Positions 44,279 through 54,612 are shown, counted from the stretch's first letter. The stretch: 64,000 bases of DNA from Mycolicibacterium duvalii (GCF_010726645.1 NZ_AP022563.1:3286001-3350000); one strand, 5' to 3'. Notes: generated from the sequence alone by a model not told the origin. Numbers and translations are program-made.

Positions 44279-45167
44279 CCCTCGCCGTAGCCAGCGGTGA
44301 CGCGGTGAACTTGGCGGGGTTGGCGATGTCCCAGATCGCGGCGACGCGGCCGTCGCGCACCGTGATCGCCGAGATGCGCGGCATCAGCACCGGCCACCGC
44401 CCGTCGGTGTCCGCGCCCGGCGAGTACAGCCCCAGCTGGCCGTTGACCAGCGCGGGCCGCCCGGCGTCGAAGAGCCGCGGGCCGTAGCGGTCGGCCAGAC
44501 CGAGCAGGAACCGGGCCACCTTGTCGGCACCGGTGATGACCCGCGCCGCAGTCGGTGCCTTGCCGTCCGCGTCGCCGGTGAACGTCACGTCGGGGTGCAG
44601 CGCCGCGACGACGGCCTTCAGGTCGCCGGATGCCATGGCGGCGAGGAACTTTGCGACGACCTCGTCGTGCTCGGCAGCGGGCGCCGGCGCTCGCGCCGCG
44701 GTGCGCCGCGCGCGGGACGCGAGTTGGCGCGCCGCCGCCGCAGTGGTGTCGAGGACGTCGGCGATCTCGTCGAACGGCACGGCGAATCCGTCGTGCAGCA
44801 CGAACGCGACCCGCTGGTCCGGGGAAAGGTTCTCCAGGACCACCATCGCGGCGAATCGGGCGTCCTCGCCGGCCACCACCGCGTTGAGCGGGTCACTGTC
44901 GAGCGTGGTCACCACCGGCTCGGGCAGCCACTGACCGGTGTAGCTCTCGCGCCGGTGCGCCGCCGAGCGCAGGCGGTCCAGGCTGAGTCTGCTGACCACC
45001 GTGGTCAGCCAGGCCTTCGTATCGCGGATCCTGCTGTCGCGCTGGCTGTTCCACCGGATCCAGGCCTCCTGCACGATGTCCTCGGCGTCGGCGAAGGTGC
45101 CGGTGAGCCGGTATGCCACCGCCAGCAGATGCGGCCGGAGCTCCTCGAACTCGGCCACCGTGGTCAT
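44235..45167 (-). CDS. sigJ: ECF sigma factor, SigJ/ECF41 type
   Basis: 310 residues. Sigma-2 in LLAVAYRLTGTFADAEDIVQ EAWIRWN, sigma-4 in ENLSPDQRVAFVLHDGFAVP FDEIADVLDTTAAAARQLAS, then a SnoaL-like C-terminal domain (about residues 190-300) containing TFTGDADGKAPTAARVITGA and AIWDIANPAKFT, where ECF41 factors carry a related Asn-Pro-Asp-Lys motif. That domain acts as a built-in regulator (known for the class). ATG 45167 (M-T-T-V-A-E-F) is chosen over 45287. In M. tuberculosis sigJ (Rv3328c) also precedes an aminotransferase gene. Here a giant gene is inserted between them. Confidence 0.9.
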   Translation of the reverse strand: MTTVAEFEELRPHLLAVAYRLTGTFADAEDIVQEAWIRWNSQRDSRIRDTKAWLTTVVSRLSLDRLRSAAHRRESYTGQWLPEPVVTTLDSDPLNAVVAGEDARFAAMVVLENLSPDQRVAFVLHDGFAVPFDEIADVLDTTAAAARQLASRARRTAARAPAPAAEHDEVVAKFLAAMASGDLKAVVAALHPDVTFTGDADGKAPTAARVITGADKVARFLLGLADRYGPRLFDAGRPALVNGQLGLYSPGADTDGRWPVLMPRISAITVRDGRVAAIWDIANPAKFTASPLATARATAIPKAPGTRPRS

Positions 45168-45438
45168 GGGGGCGAGTTTAGTGCGGGGCGCGGGCACGGT
45201 CCCACCGTCGGACGTCGTCCGTGTTCGCGTTTGCTCGGTCTTAGTTCTGCCGCTGCATTCGGTGTCATACGAACGTATGAATTTCATCGGCCCCTCAGCA
45301 AATGCCCTGTTGAAAGCGCTGCAAATGTTGCCCTCTGAAAATTTGAGAGCTCATTTATCGCGTGTCGACTCTGTTGCCAGTTGTAGCATCTGCCAGCAGT
45401 TGACCACAGAAGGTCACAACTTCAGGGGGGCATTGGCC

Positions 45439-48400
45439 GTGGGCTATGCAAAATACGTTGGTCGGGTTGGTGCGTTGGCTGTTGCACTGGGGATTGGCAC
45501 CGCCGTTGCCAACCCCGCGTGGGCCGATACTCAGACCAATGACACCGAAACTTCGTCGACGGGTGTAGCCGACGCGCGGTCACGTGCGTCGGCGGGCCCC
45601 GATCGTCGTGCGGGGTCGCCTGGTCCCACGGCGCTGTCGGAGCCGACGGCTTCGTCTGAACCCGCCCGGCTGACGACGGGAATCGACGCGGATGACATTG
45701 ACGCGGGAGACGATGTCGAAGAGGCAGTCGACGAGCCTGAACTGACCATTGACGACGAGGAGTCCGGCGACAACGTCGCAGAGGACACCAGTGCTCTTGA
45801 GCCTGGGCCCGTCAACGAAGAAGACGAGGCAGACGAGAGACGCGCCGGACGGACCCTCGTCGGCGATGCACCCGCCACTGCGAACATCTCCGACCGCAGT
45901 TCATCGGTGACGTTGCCCGCTGACCGGACACGACGCCCGGCGGCGTCCGGGCCCGAGCGCGCGGAGACCACCTCGTCGTCGGAGATCTCACCCGCCGATG
46001 ACGGCGCTGGATCCACGGGCATCATGGAATTCCGCATCCTGACGGAACAGTCATCGCCGTCGACGCACCGGCCGCGCACCCCCGACAACCCGGGTACCGA
46101 AACCCGCGATGTACCTGCCCCGGCACCCCTGGTGCGCCAGCCGAAGACGCCGCTAGGGGCGATTCTCGGTGGACCGGCGGCGATGCTGGATATCGCCGTC
46201 AAGGCGATCAACATGCTCTTCTCGCCGGCACCGACAATGCCCGGCGATCCACCGCTGCTGCTCGGCGTGCTCGCCTTCGTCCGTCGCGAAGTGACGCGTA
46301 CGTTCTTCAACAGCTCTCCGCACGCTGTCGGCGACGTCGCCAGTACGTCGGAGAGCATCCCGACGCGAATCGCTGTGCTGGACAACGATACCGACCGCGG
46401 TGCCGGTGATGTTCTGACCGTCACCGAGTACACGCAGGCCACCAATGGCGTGGTGTCGTTAAACAATGACGGGAGCTTCACCTACACGCCGCACGCCGGA
46501 TACGTCGGCACCGACACCTTCACCTACCGGGTCTCCGACGAGGCCAGCCCGTGGCACGTTCATTCCCTGGCCAGTCTACTCAAGGGCGGCCATGGATCGA
46601 CGGCGACCGTAACCGTCACCGTCAACCCCATAGAGAATCAAACCCCCTCAGCCGGTGACGATTCCACCACCACCGCCGAGGACACGCCCACCGTCATCGA
46701 CGTCCTCGCCAACGACACCGACCCCGACGGCGACACCCTCACCATCTCCACCGTCGGCACACCCAGCCACGGCACAGCCGTGGTAGCCGACGGCAAGATC
46801 ACCTACACCCCCGCCACCGACTATCACGGCGACGACACATTCACCTACACCGTGTCTGACGGCACCGCCACCGACACCGCCACCGTCGCCGTTACCATCA
46901 CCCCGACCAACGATGCCCCCGTGGCGGCCGCCGACACCGCCAGCACCGCAGAGGACACGCCGACCGTCATCGACGTCCTCGCCAACGACACCGACCCCGA
47001 CGGCGACACCCACACCATCTCCAAAGTCAGCACACCGGGCCACGGCACGGCGGTAGTGACCGACGGCAAGATCACCTACACCCCCGACGCGAACTACCAC
47101 GGCGACGACACCTTCACCTACACCGTCACCGACAGCACCGCAGCCAACACCGCCACCGTGACCGTCACCGTCACCCCGGCCAACGACGCGCCTGTCGCGT
47201 CTGACGACACGTTCACCATGCCCGCCGACGCCACGAGTGCCACCTTCAACGTCCTCGCCAACGACACCGATCCGGATCGCGACTCCCTGAGTGTCGTCGC
47301 TGTCACCGGAGCCATCAACGGAACTGCCACGTTCTCCGGTGGCACCGTCACCTACACCCCCGCAACAGGTTTCACCGGCACCGAGGTGCTGACCTACACA
47401 GTCTCCGACGGACGACTCACCGACACCGCCACGTTGACCGTGATCGTGCCGGTGTACAACGCCACCCCCGTCGCCGGCACCCCCGCCTACGACTTCACGA
47501 CGAATAGTGGCAGCGGTACCGTAACCGGAACCATCAACGTCTCCGATCCAGACGGTGACACACTCACTTTCGAGCTGACCGCACGCCCTGTAGAAGAAGT
47601 CGGCATGGTAGCCATCGATTCCGAAACCGGATCGTGGGAGTTCATACCGACAGCGCAGGCCCGTTTGGGCGCCTGGCTTGGTACGGGGGAATCCAGTGCC
47701 ACCTTCTCAGTCACCGTCTCCGATGGGCAGGCCACCACGACTATCAATGTTGTGGCGCCGATCGATGCCGCGGTGACCTTCACGAGAGACGTCTTCGATA
47801 TCGACGCGGAGCGACTCGAAGCTCAAGGGTTGGCCATATCACCGGATGGCCGCCTGTACCTCACTCAGTACCTTGCTGATGACTCGGCGGGCCAGGTCAC
47901 GGTCATCGGACGCGGCGGTTCTGTCGATGCCGTCATTGACATCGCTTCGGTCATTCCTCAGGCGATCAGCACTGCCTATGACGTCGCCGTTGGTCCAGAC
48001 GGTCGGGTCTACGTCAGCAGCGAGGTCGGTGACAGCTGGGAGGATTATGTTCAAGAATCCTTCCACGGCGCGGTGCTGGTCATCGACCCCGCGAGCGACT
48101 ACTCCGTCGCACTGTTTGCAGAACTTGCCGAACCTGCCTCAGGCATCGACGTCGACAGCGCCGGACGTGTCTATGTGGGTAGCTGGACCACCAAGACGAT
48201 CACGGTCTTGAACCCTGATGGCTCCAACGCCGACGTCATCCACCTTCCAGAGCCCGCAGACGCTGCGACCGGTGTCACCGGTGTCGCCGTTGGCCCGACT
48301 GACCGGATGTATGTCACCGATCCCTGGCAGGGGACCGTCACGGTTGTGGAGCGTGACGGATCCATCGCCCACACCATCGATCTCGGCGGCACCCCCTGGA

Positions 48401-51400
48401 GCGTCGAGGTCGGGGGCAACGGTGCCGTGTACGTCTCCGACCCCGATACTGGCACTCTCACCGTGCTCAACCAAGACGGTTCTATCGCTGCAGTTGCCAA
48501 CCTCGGCAGCGACAGCTACCCCGCCGATGTGACGCTGGGCGCCGACGGGCGTGTCTATGTGCCACTCACCGCAACCGGTGACGATGGTGCGCTCGGCAGA
48601 ATCATCGTACTGACCCCGGTGGCGGTGGCCCGCCTGCTCGGCGCCACCGTGATCGGCGAACCGATTGCAGGTACACCCGGTTCCGTCGACGGGTCGATCT
48701 ACAGCAGCCCGGTCGTGACCGCCGACGGCACCATCTATCAAACCGTCAGCACCCGCGACTCGGCAGGCGTCGCCACCGTCACCGTCACCGTGATCGCGCC
48801 GAGCGGCACGACCACCCATACCGAACCGGTTTCGGGTGACCCGGCAGGGCCACTGGTCATGGGCGAGAACGGCACCGCGTACCAAACCATCACCCACCGC
48901 GACTCCGATACCGACGCCACCGTCACCGGTGTGATCATCATGCCGCCGGCCGGTCAAAGCTGGTTCACCGGCCACCACGTTGGCGCCCCCGCCGGTCCGG
49001 TCGTACTCGGGGCCGATGGCACCGGGTACCAGACGCTCTCGCAGCTCATGAGCGACGGTACCTATACCACAACGGTTCTCGTCATCACCTCAGATGGGGC
49101 GACCCCCTACACGCTCAACGGCTTCCCCGGCAGTTCCGGAATCGGTGCGCCGTCCGGTCCGGTGGTAGCGCCGGACGGCACGGTGTATCTCACCGTGGGC
49201 GACTGGGTCATCGACCCCAACACACTGCAAGCCGGCGAACACACCACGACGGTGGCAATCCTCGGCCCGAACGGGCCAAGTACGTCCTCGATCGACGGTG
49301 CCGCAGGGGGCGGCGTGGGGCTTGCGTCCGATGGAAGCGTCTACCAGCCGATCTACCAGACGCCTACCCGCCCCGATGCCACACTTGGCACCGCTGTGTT
49401 GGCTGTCCTCACCGACAATGGACTCGTCCAGCTCGGCGGCACCGTCGACGGCATTCCTATCGGCAGTCCGGTGATCGGCCCCGACGGGACCCTGTACCAA
49501 ACCGTCTTCAGCCCTGTATTCGACGCCGACGCAGGCACAGTCGAGTACGTCACCGCGGTGGCGGTCATCACCCCGACGGGCCTGACGTCGATCCTTTCCG
49601 ATATCGCCGGCATCCCGCTGCGAGCCTCCGACGGATCGAGTGTGCTGCCGGTCGTGGTCGGACCGGACGGCACCGCATACCAGGTGGCGCAAAACCTTGA
49701 CCCTGCCACCTACACAACGAGCACCACGCTGGCCGTGCTCACCGCCACGGGCGACACCGACATCACCGACATCGCCGGTGAGGCGGTCGGTCCGGTCGTG
49801 CCGGGTGTCGACGGACGCGCCTTCCTGACGACCTACGACGCCGAGACCGACACCACCAGAGTGGCGGTGATCACCGCCAATGGCACGACCATTCGAGAAC
49901 TCGCGGGCCGTCCCGGCGACTCGCAACTGACTGCGATGAACTGGTCGGTCGTGGTAGCGCCGGACGGAACCGCCTACCAAACCACAAGCGCCGTCGACCC
50001 CGATTCCGGTGTTAACACCACCAAGGTGTCGGTCATCAGCGAGACGGGCATCGTGACCCACACCATCGACGGCAGCCCAGCGGGATCCGTCGTGTTCGCA
50101 CCCGATGGGACGGTTTACCAATCTGTCGGGCGCATCGATCCCTACTCGGGAGATTCGAGCACCACGGTCTCCGTTATCTCGCCGATGGGTATTACCCCGA
50201 TCACCCACCCGATCACGGGCACCCCGGCCGGGTCTGTGATGTTCGGTCCACGCGGCAGCATCTATCAGGTCACGGTGGAGACGAATGGCGGAATGATTGA
50301 CGCGACATCCCGGGTGTTCGTCATCGGGGGAGCTGCGACCGCAACTACTGCATACGCCGCGGGCGGTGCGCCGGAGAACCTCGCTGCGACCGCCTGGGAC
50401 GCGCCGGCGTTGATGACGGTAGAAGCGATGGTCACCGCCCCGGCGAGCGCGCCGGCGACAGTTGCGGCCCAATCAGCGCTGGCAGGGGGCGTGCAGGGCG
50501 TCGCCATCAGTGCCGCCAACATCGAGTCGACCTTACTCCGGGCAGTCGCCCCGATCGCCACCATTTCCACCAGCGCTGTCTTTCCGTACGCGGGCCAGGT
50601 GGCCGTGAGCCCGGACGGTGTACACGTCTACACCGTCAGCATCAGCGGGACCGGATCTACGGTGCAGCAGGCGATCAGCATCGTTAATACTCGTACCAAC
50701 ACGGTGAAGACGATTCCCGTCGGCAACGGCTACCCCTACAACGCGTACGGAATCGCGGTGAGCCCAGACGGCCGAAGTGTTTACACCAACGGCCTCACCT
50801 TCACCGGAATCAGCTACCAGCCTGCGGCGTTCATCCTCGACACCGTCACCCACACCGTGCGCACCATCCCAATCAGCGGCGCTTACTTCAACGAGGTGGG
50901 GATAGCCGTAAGCCCGGATGGCCGTCACGTTTACTACAGCGGCGTCACCGGTAACGCTGGCGGAACACATCAGCAGGTGCTGACTGTCCTCGACACGACC
51001 TCAAACACCGTCAGCACGATCCCCGTCCCCAACCAAAACAGCAGCGACACTCCATATTTTGTGCACGGAGTGGTCGTGAGCCCGGATAGCCAGCGCGTCT
51101 ACACGACGAGGGTAACGCCTAACGGCTCCGTCGCCGTGACTGTGCTCGACACAGCCACCAACACTGTCTCCTCCATCCCTGTTAACGGTCCCTTATTTGC
51201 ACGCGGTCTTGCCCTGAGCCCGGACGGTCGCAGCGCCTACACCGTCGGGGTCAATAGCGACGGCACCACAGCCATCACCGTGCTCAACACCTCCACCAAG
51301 ACCATCACCACCATCCCCGTCCCCGTCCCCGTCCCCTACCTTTACGGCAATCCCTACGCCTACGCAGTCACCGTCAGCCCGGACGGTCGTCGCGTCTACG

Positions 51401-52365
51401 CCAATACCGGGAATGGGGGGGTCATCGTTTTCGACGCCATCACCAAAGACGTGACCATCGTCCCGATCAACGTTGCCGGCGTAGACCCCCAGACTGGCGG
51501 GATAGCTATCAGCCCGGATGGCCACCGGATGTACATCACCAGCGGTGACCTCGATTACGGCAGTAACGGCCAAGAGGCCGTGCTCGTCCTTGATACCGCA
51601 AAGATTAATAGTGTAGCCACGAAGTTCATCGCCATGCAGGCGCTTCAAGAAGCTCTGTCCAGATTGATTCCATCGACCGGAGACTATCAAGTTGAGAAGA
51701 AGGTTGAAACCGAGGAAATGCGGGCTTCCAACTTGCTTGGACGCATTCCGGATTCGAACGAAACAAGGGAAGCGATCAAAATCCAAATCATCGATACGGA
51801 TCCCGATGACGGTGAGGTAACCCCCGAGACAACACGGATGGTGGTATATCTGTCCGGAATGCTCGGAAAAGCTAACCCTTTCGCCAAGTTGGCATCTTCT
51901 GCGGGTGCAGTTGCGGTTGCAAATGGTCAGATACCCCACGAAGTCGCTGATGAAATTGATAAGTTTTGGCAGAAGTACAAACCAGCGGAAATCATGCTGG
52001 TTGGATATAGTAAAGGTGGCATGATTGCACAGAATTATGCGGAACAGGGAAGACACAGCAGGCGGGTTCGCGCACTTGTGACGTTTGCTTCTCCCATTGT
52101 TCAGCCCCCGAATTTTGATTATCCGGCAATTCATTTAAGGGATGTATTTGACAGCATTCCCCGATGGCTGGATCAACCTCAAGATAAACAAGAAAACAGC
52201 GAAGTGGCACGCACTTACGACTGGATCGGCTCCGGAAAGCACGAGACCAAGAACTATACCGACGGTGCTCACTGGTTCGAGATCAACGGCGGTAGGGTGC
52301 TCATCAAAAATGCAATGGCTGAGTTCGAGGGCACCGAAATTTATAATTTTGTGCGGTACTACTGA
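45439..52365 (+). CDS. Giant secreted repeat protein with C-terminal hydrolase-like module
   Basis: 2308 residues from GTG 45439 (AGGGGGG ribosome site). Residues 1-29 form a signal peptide (RVGALAVALGIGTAVANPAWA). Residues 30-290 are acidic and Ser/Thr/Pro-rich. Residues 290-777 carry five cadherin/VCBS-like repeats (VLANDTDPDGDTLTISTVGT, FTYTVSDG). Residues 778-1068 form a six-blade NHL-like propeller (PDGRVYVSS). Residues 1071-1628 hold 11 G-x-x-Y-Q repeats (PDGTVYQSV). Residues 1709-2058 have seven S-P-D-G blades, so a seven-blade YVTN-type propeller. Residues 2059-2308 are alpha/beta-hydrolase-like: MVVYLSGMLGK, nucleophile elbow VGYSKGGMIAQ (Ser 2191), LVTFASP, Asp in VFDSIPR, His in DGAHWF. 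This last part is encoded by clearly AT-richer DNA. Probably a cell-surface adhesin carrying a lipase/esterase-type effector. Confidence 0.85.
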   Translation: MGYAKYVGRVGALAVALGIGTAVANPAWADTQTNDTETSSTGVADARSRASAGPDRRAGSPGPTALSEPTASSEPARLTTGIDADDIDAGDDVEEAVDEPELTIDDEESGDNVAEDTSALEPGPVNEEDEADERRAGRTLVGDAPATANISDRSSSVTLPADRTRRPAASGPERAETTSSSEISPADDGAGSTGIMEFRILTEQSSPSTHRPRTPDNPGTETRDVPAPAPLVRQPKTPLGAILGGPAAMLDIAVKAINMLFSPAPTMPGDPPLLLGVLAFVRREVTRTFFNSSPHAVGDVASTSESIPTRIAVLDNDTDRGAGDVLTVTEYTQATNGVVSLNNDGSFTYTPHAGYVGTDTFTYRVSDEASPWHVHSLASLLKGGHGSTATVTVTVNPIENQTPSAGDDSTTTAEDTPTVIDVLANDTDPDGDTLTISTVGTPSHGTAVVADGKITYTPATDYHGDDTFTYTVSDGTATDTATVAVTITPTNDAPVAAADTASTAEDTPTVIDVLANDTDPDGDTHTISKVSTPGHGTAVVTDGKITYTPDANYHGDDTFTYTVTDSTAANTATVTVTVTPANDAPVASDDTFTMPADATSATFNVLANDTDPDRDSLSVVAVTGAINGTATFSGGTVTYTPATGFTGTEVLTYTVSDGRLTDTATLTVIVPVYNATPVAGTPAYDFTTNSGSGTVTGTINVSDPDGDTLTFELTARPVEEVGMVAIDSETGSWEFIPTAQARLGAWLGTGESSATFSVTVSDGQATTTINVVAPIDAAVTFTRDVFDIDAERLEAQGLAISPDGRLYLTQYLADDSAGQVTVIGRGGSVDAVIDIASVIPQAISTAYDVAVGPDGRVYVSSEVGDSWEDYVQESFHGAVLVIDPASDYSVALFAELAEPASGIDVDSAGRVYVGSWTTKTITVLNPDGSNADVIHLPEPADAATGVTGVAVGPTDRMYVTDPWQGTVTVVERDGSIAHTIDLGGTPWSVEVGGNGAVYVSDPDTGTLTVLNQDGSIAAVANLGSDSYPADVTLGADGRVYVPLTATGDDGALGRIIVLTPVAVARLLGATVIGEPIAGTPGSVDGSIYSSPVVTADGTIYQTVSTRDSAGVATVTVTVIAPSGTTTHTEPVSGDPAGPLVMGENGTAYQTITHRDSDTDATVTGVIIMPPAGQSWFTGHHVGAPAGPVVLGADGTGYQTLSQLMSDGTYTTTVLVITSDGATPYTLNGFPGSSGIGAPSGPVVAPDGTVYLTVGDWVIDPNTLQAGEHTTTVAILGPNGPSTSSIDGAAGGGVGLASDGSVYQPIYQTPTRPDATLGTAVLAVLTDNGLVQLGGTVDGIPIGSPVIGPDGTLYQTVFSPVFDADAGTVEYVTAVAVITPTGLTSILSDIAGIPLRASDGSSVLPVVVGPDGTAYQVAQNLDPATYTTSTTLAVLTATGDTDITDIAGEAVGPVVPGVDGRAFLTTYDAETDTTRVAVITANGTTIRELAGRPGDSQLTAMNWSVVVAPDGTAYQTTSAVDPDSGVNTTKVSVISETGIVTHTIDGSPAGSVVFAPDGTVYQSVGRIDPYSGDSSTTVSVISPMGITPITHPITGTPAGSVMFGPRGSIYQVTVETNGGMIDATSRVFVIGGAATATTAYAAGGAPENLAATAWDAPALMTVEAMVTAPASAPATVAAQSALAGGVQGVAISAANIESTLLRAVAPIATISTSAVFPYAGQVAVSPDGVHVYTVSISGTGSTVQQAISIVNTRTNTVKTIPVGNGYPYNAYGIAVSPDGRSVYTNGLTFTGISYQPAAFILDTVTHTVRTIPISGAYFNEVGIAVSPDGRHVYYSGVTGNAGGTHQQVLTVLDTTSNTVSTIPVPNQNSSDTPYFVHGVVVSPDSQRVYTTRVTPNGSVAVTVLDTATNTVSSIPVNGPLFARGLALSPDGRSAYTVGVNSDGTTAITVLNTSTKTITTIPVPVPVPYLYGNPYAYAVTVSPDGRRVYANTGNGGVIVFDAITKDVTIVPINVAGVDPQTGGIAISPDGHRMYITSGDLDYGSNGQEAVLVLDTAKINSVATKFIAMQALQEALSRLIPSTGDYQVEKKVETEEMRASNLLGRIPDSNETREAIKIQIIDTDPDDGEVTPETTRMVVYLSGMLGKANPFAKLASSAGAVAVANGQIPHEVADEIDKFWQKYKPAEIMLVGYSKGGMIAQNYAEQGRHSRRVRALVTFASPIVQPPNFDYPAIHLRDVFDSIPRWLDQPQDKQENSEVARTYDWIGSGKHETKNYTDGAHWFEINGGRVLIKNAMAEFEGTEIYNFVRYY
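46672..47217. repeat. Tandem 273-bp repeat coding for cadherin-like domains
   Basis: Two nearly identical units, starting at the codons for T-A-E-D-T-P-T-V-I-D at 46672 and 46945, a period of 273 bases or 91 codons. The stretch coding for VLANDTDPDGDT is the same in both apart from a few bases. Flanking repeats at 46320 and 47195 are more diverged. High identity suggests recent duplication or gene conversion. Confidence 0.8.
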
Positions 52366-52493
52366 CACGAACAGCCGATGTATAGCTTCCAGCACGCCTT
52401 AAGGAGCTAACAGGGAATTGCGCCAGCCAGTCCGCAAAACGTCGAGTCGCTGGGCAACGTGATGCGTTCTGGGGTAGCCATGAAATTGCAGCC

Positions 52494-53969
52494 CTAGCGC
52501 TTCGCGAAAACCGTGCGATGCCAGTCCTTCTCGGCCGCCCCGGTAATGTCGCTCATCACGTGCTTGATCGACAGGTACTCCTCGAGGGAGTACTGGCTCA
52601 TGTCCTTGCCGAAGCCGGACGCGCCGAAGCCGCCGTGCGGCATCTCGGAGATGATCGGGATGTGGTCGTTGATCCACACGCAGCCGGCATGGATCTCGCG
52701 CGAGGCCCGCTGGGCGCGGTAGACGTCACGGGTCCACGCCGACGCAGCCAGGCCGTAGGCCGTGTCGTTGGCCTGCCGCAACGCGTCGTCGTCGTCGACG
52801 AACGAGCGCACCGTCAGCACCGGGCCGAAGATCTCGTCGCGCCACACCTCCGAGGATTCGGCCACGTCGGCGATCAGCGTGGGCCGGTAGAACGACCCCG
52901 GCCCGTCGGGCGCGACCCCGCCACAAACGATCCGGCCACCCTCCCCGGGCGCCCGCGAGACCATGCCCGCGACCTTCTCCCGATGCGCGACAGAGATCAG
53001 CGGCCCCAGATCGGTGTCCGGGTCGTTGGGGTCGCCGACGACGATCTTGGAGAACAGTTCGGCCACCCCGGCGACGAAGTCGTCGTACAGACCGCGAGCG
53101 ACCATCGCGCGCGTCGCCGCGGTGCAGTCCTGGCCGGTGTTGATCAGCGCGCCGGCGACCGCGCCCTGGATGGCCGCGTCGAGGTCGGCGTCGTCGAACA
53201 CCACGAACGGCGCCTTGCCGCCCAGCTCGAGCTGGGTCCGGTGGCCGTGCACCGCCGCGGCCGCCATCACCTGACGCCCCACCGGGGTCGACCCGGTGAA
53301 CGTCACCATGTCGACGTCGGCGTGCCCGGCCAGCGCAGCTCCGACGTCGGCGCCGGACCCGGTCACCACGTTGAGCACCCCCGCAGGCAGTCCGGCCTCG
53401 CCGGCCAGCCGCGCCAGCGTCAGCGTCGTCAGCGGGGTGATCTCGGCCGGCTTGATCACCACCGAACATCCGGCAGCCAACGCGGGCAACACTTTCCACA
53501 CCGCCATCTGCAGCGGGTAATTCCACGGCGCGATGGTCGCGACCACACCGACGGCCTCGCGGCGGATCGACGACGTGTGATCGGGCGAGTACTCCCCGGA
53601 AGCCTTGCCCTCGAGATGACGTGCTGCCCCGGCGAAGAAGTCGATGTTGTCGATGCTGCCGGGCACGTCGAACTCTTCGGCCAGCCGCACCGGCTTGCCG
53701 CACTGAGCCACTTCCTCGGCCACCAACTCGGCCGACGCCTCGGAAGCCAACCGGGCCAACGATGCCAGCACCCCCGAGCGCTCGGCCGGCGTCGCCCCCG
53801 CCCAGTCCGCCAGCGCCGCCCGCGCCGACGCCACCGCGCGGTCCACATCAACCGGAGCTGCCAGGGTGTACTCCGCGACGGCCGCGCCGGTGGCCGGGTT
53901 GATCACGGTGTGCGTCGCGCCGGCGGTGCTCACCGGCGCGCCGTCGATCCAGCTGCTTGCCATGCCCAT
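52494..53969 (-). CDS. Aldehyde dehydrogenase, aminobutyraldehyde/betaine-aldehyde type
   Basis: 491 residues of the NAD(P)-dependent ALDH family. Motifs: APWNYPLQMAVWKVLPALAA, VIKPAEITPLTTLTLARLAG, FTGSTPVGRQVMAAAA (nucleotide loop), catalytic Glu in QLELGGKAPFVVFDDADLDA, catalytic Cys in INTGQDCTAATRAMVARG, and EIFGPVLTVRSF. The DCTA context and the C-terminal HGGFGASGFGKDMSQYSLEE match gamma-aminobutyraldehyde dehydrogenases (PatD/PuuC-like). Divergent from the Lrp regulator and its partner aminotransferase at 54091-55997, so the likely joint pathway is polyamine or omega-amino acid oxidation. ATG 53969; an ATG six bases downstream is possible. Confidence 0.9.
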   Translation of the reverse strand: MGMASSWIDGAPVSTAGATHTVINPATGAAVAEYTLAAPVDVDRAVASARAALADWAGATPAERSGVLASLARLASEASAELVAEEVAQCGKPVRLAEEFDVPGSIDNIDFFAGAARHLEGKASGEYSPDHTSSIRREAVGVVATIAPWNYPLQMAVWKVLPALAAGCSVVIKPAEITPLTTLTLARLAGEAGLPAGVLNVVTGSGADVGAALAGHADVDMVTFTGSTPVGRQVMAAAAVHGHRTQLELGGKAPFVVFDDADLDAAIQGAVAGALINTGQDCTAATRAMVARGLYDDFVAGVAELFSKIVVGDPNDPDTDLGPLISVAHREKVAGMVSRAPGEGGRIVCGGVAPDGPGSFYRPTLIADVAESSEVWRDEIFGPVLTVRSFVDDDDALRQANDTAYGLAASAWTRDVYRAQRASREIHAGCVWINDHIPIISEMPHGGFGASGFGKDMSQYSLEEYLSIKHVMSDITGAAEKDWHRTVFAKR

Positions 53970-54090
53970 GACCCCACGCTATAACGCGGAGCCGAACCAG
54001 GCTACGCATTACGGCAGCGCCAACGCGGCCATACGCGTGATTTCATGGTCCTGGTTGCCCGAGACGACGGATTCCGTGCACAATCTCAGG

Positions 54091-54612
54091 ATGGCCAACC
54101 CCGGGATGCCGCACGCCGTCGGCCCGGTGTCGTTTCGCGTGAACACCTCCCGCCCCGGCGCTGCGTTCCCCCTTGATGACCTGTCCAAAGCCATCATCGA
54201 GAAGCTGCAGCAGGACGGGCGGCGCTCCTACGCCGGCATCGGCAAGGCGGTCGGCCTGTCCGAAGCCGCCGTCCGCCAGCGGGTACAGCGCATGGTCGAC
54301 GCCGGGGTGATGCAGATCGTCGCCGTCACCGATCCGATGCAACTCGGGTTCGCCCGCCAGGCCATGATCGGCATCAAGTGCACCGGGGACACCACCAAGA
54401 TCGCCGAACAACTCGCCGAGATCGACGCCGTCGATTACGTCGTGCTGACCGCGGGGTCCTTCGACGCGATCGCCGAGGTGGTCTGCGAGGACGACGACCA
54501 CCTGCTGGACCTGTTGAACACCCAGATCCGCGCGCTGCCGGGAGTGATATCCACCGAAACGCTGGTCTATCTGAAACTCGTCAAGCAGCAATACAATTGG
54601 GGCACCCGATGA
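54091..54612 (+). CDS. Lrp/AsnC-family regulator
   Basis: 173 residues. N-terminal winged helix: LDDLSKAIIEKLQQDGRRSY AGIGKAVGLSEAAVRQRVQR MVDAGV; C-terminal RAM ligand domain: ARQAMIGIKCTGDTTKIAEQ, DYVVLTAGSFDAIAEVVCED, TQIRALPGVISTETLVYLKL. Probably senses an amino acid and controls the divergent ALDH and the aminotransferase whose ATG overlaps its stop. ATG 54091 follows a CAGG-type ribosome site and a Lys-poor 25-residue leader. In mycobacteria a similar lrpA-lat-pcd group controls lysine catabolism during starvation. Confidence 0.9.
   Translation: MANPGMPHAVGPVSFRVNTSRPGAAFPLDDLSKAIIEKLQQDGRRSYAGIGKAVGLSEAAVRQRVQRMVDAGVMQIVAVTDPMQLGFARQAMIGIKCTGDTTKIAEQLAEIDAVDYVVLTAGSFDAIAEVVCEDDDHLLDLLNTQIRALPGVISTETLVYLKLVKQQYNWGTR

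Noticed and set aside
49090-50472. 460-codon open frame antisense to the giant gene
   Set aside because: The plus-strand frame shows regular G-x-x-Y-Q repeats and the antisense text simply mirrors them.
52366-52493. Immunity gene for the giant protein's C-terminal module
   Set aside because: The 128-base gap has no convincing open frame and the next gene is a normal aldehyde dehydrogenase on the other strand.
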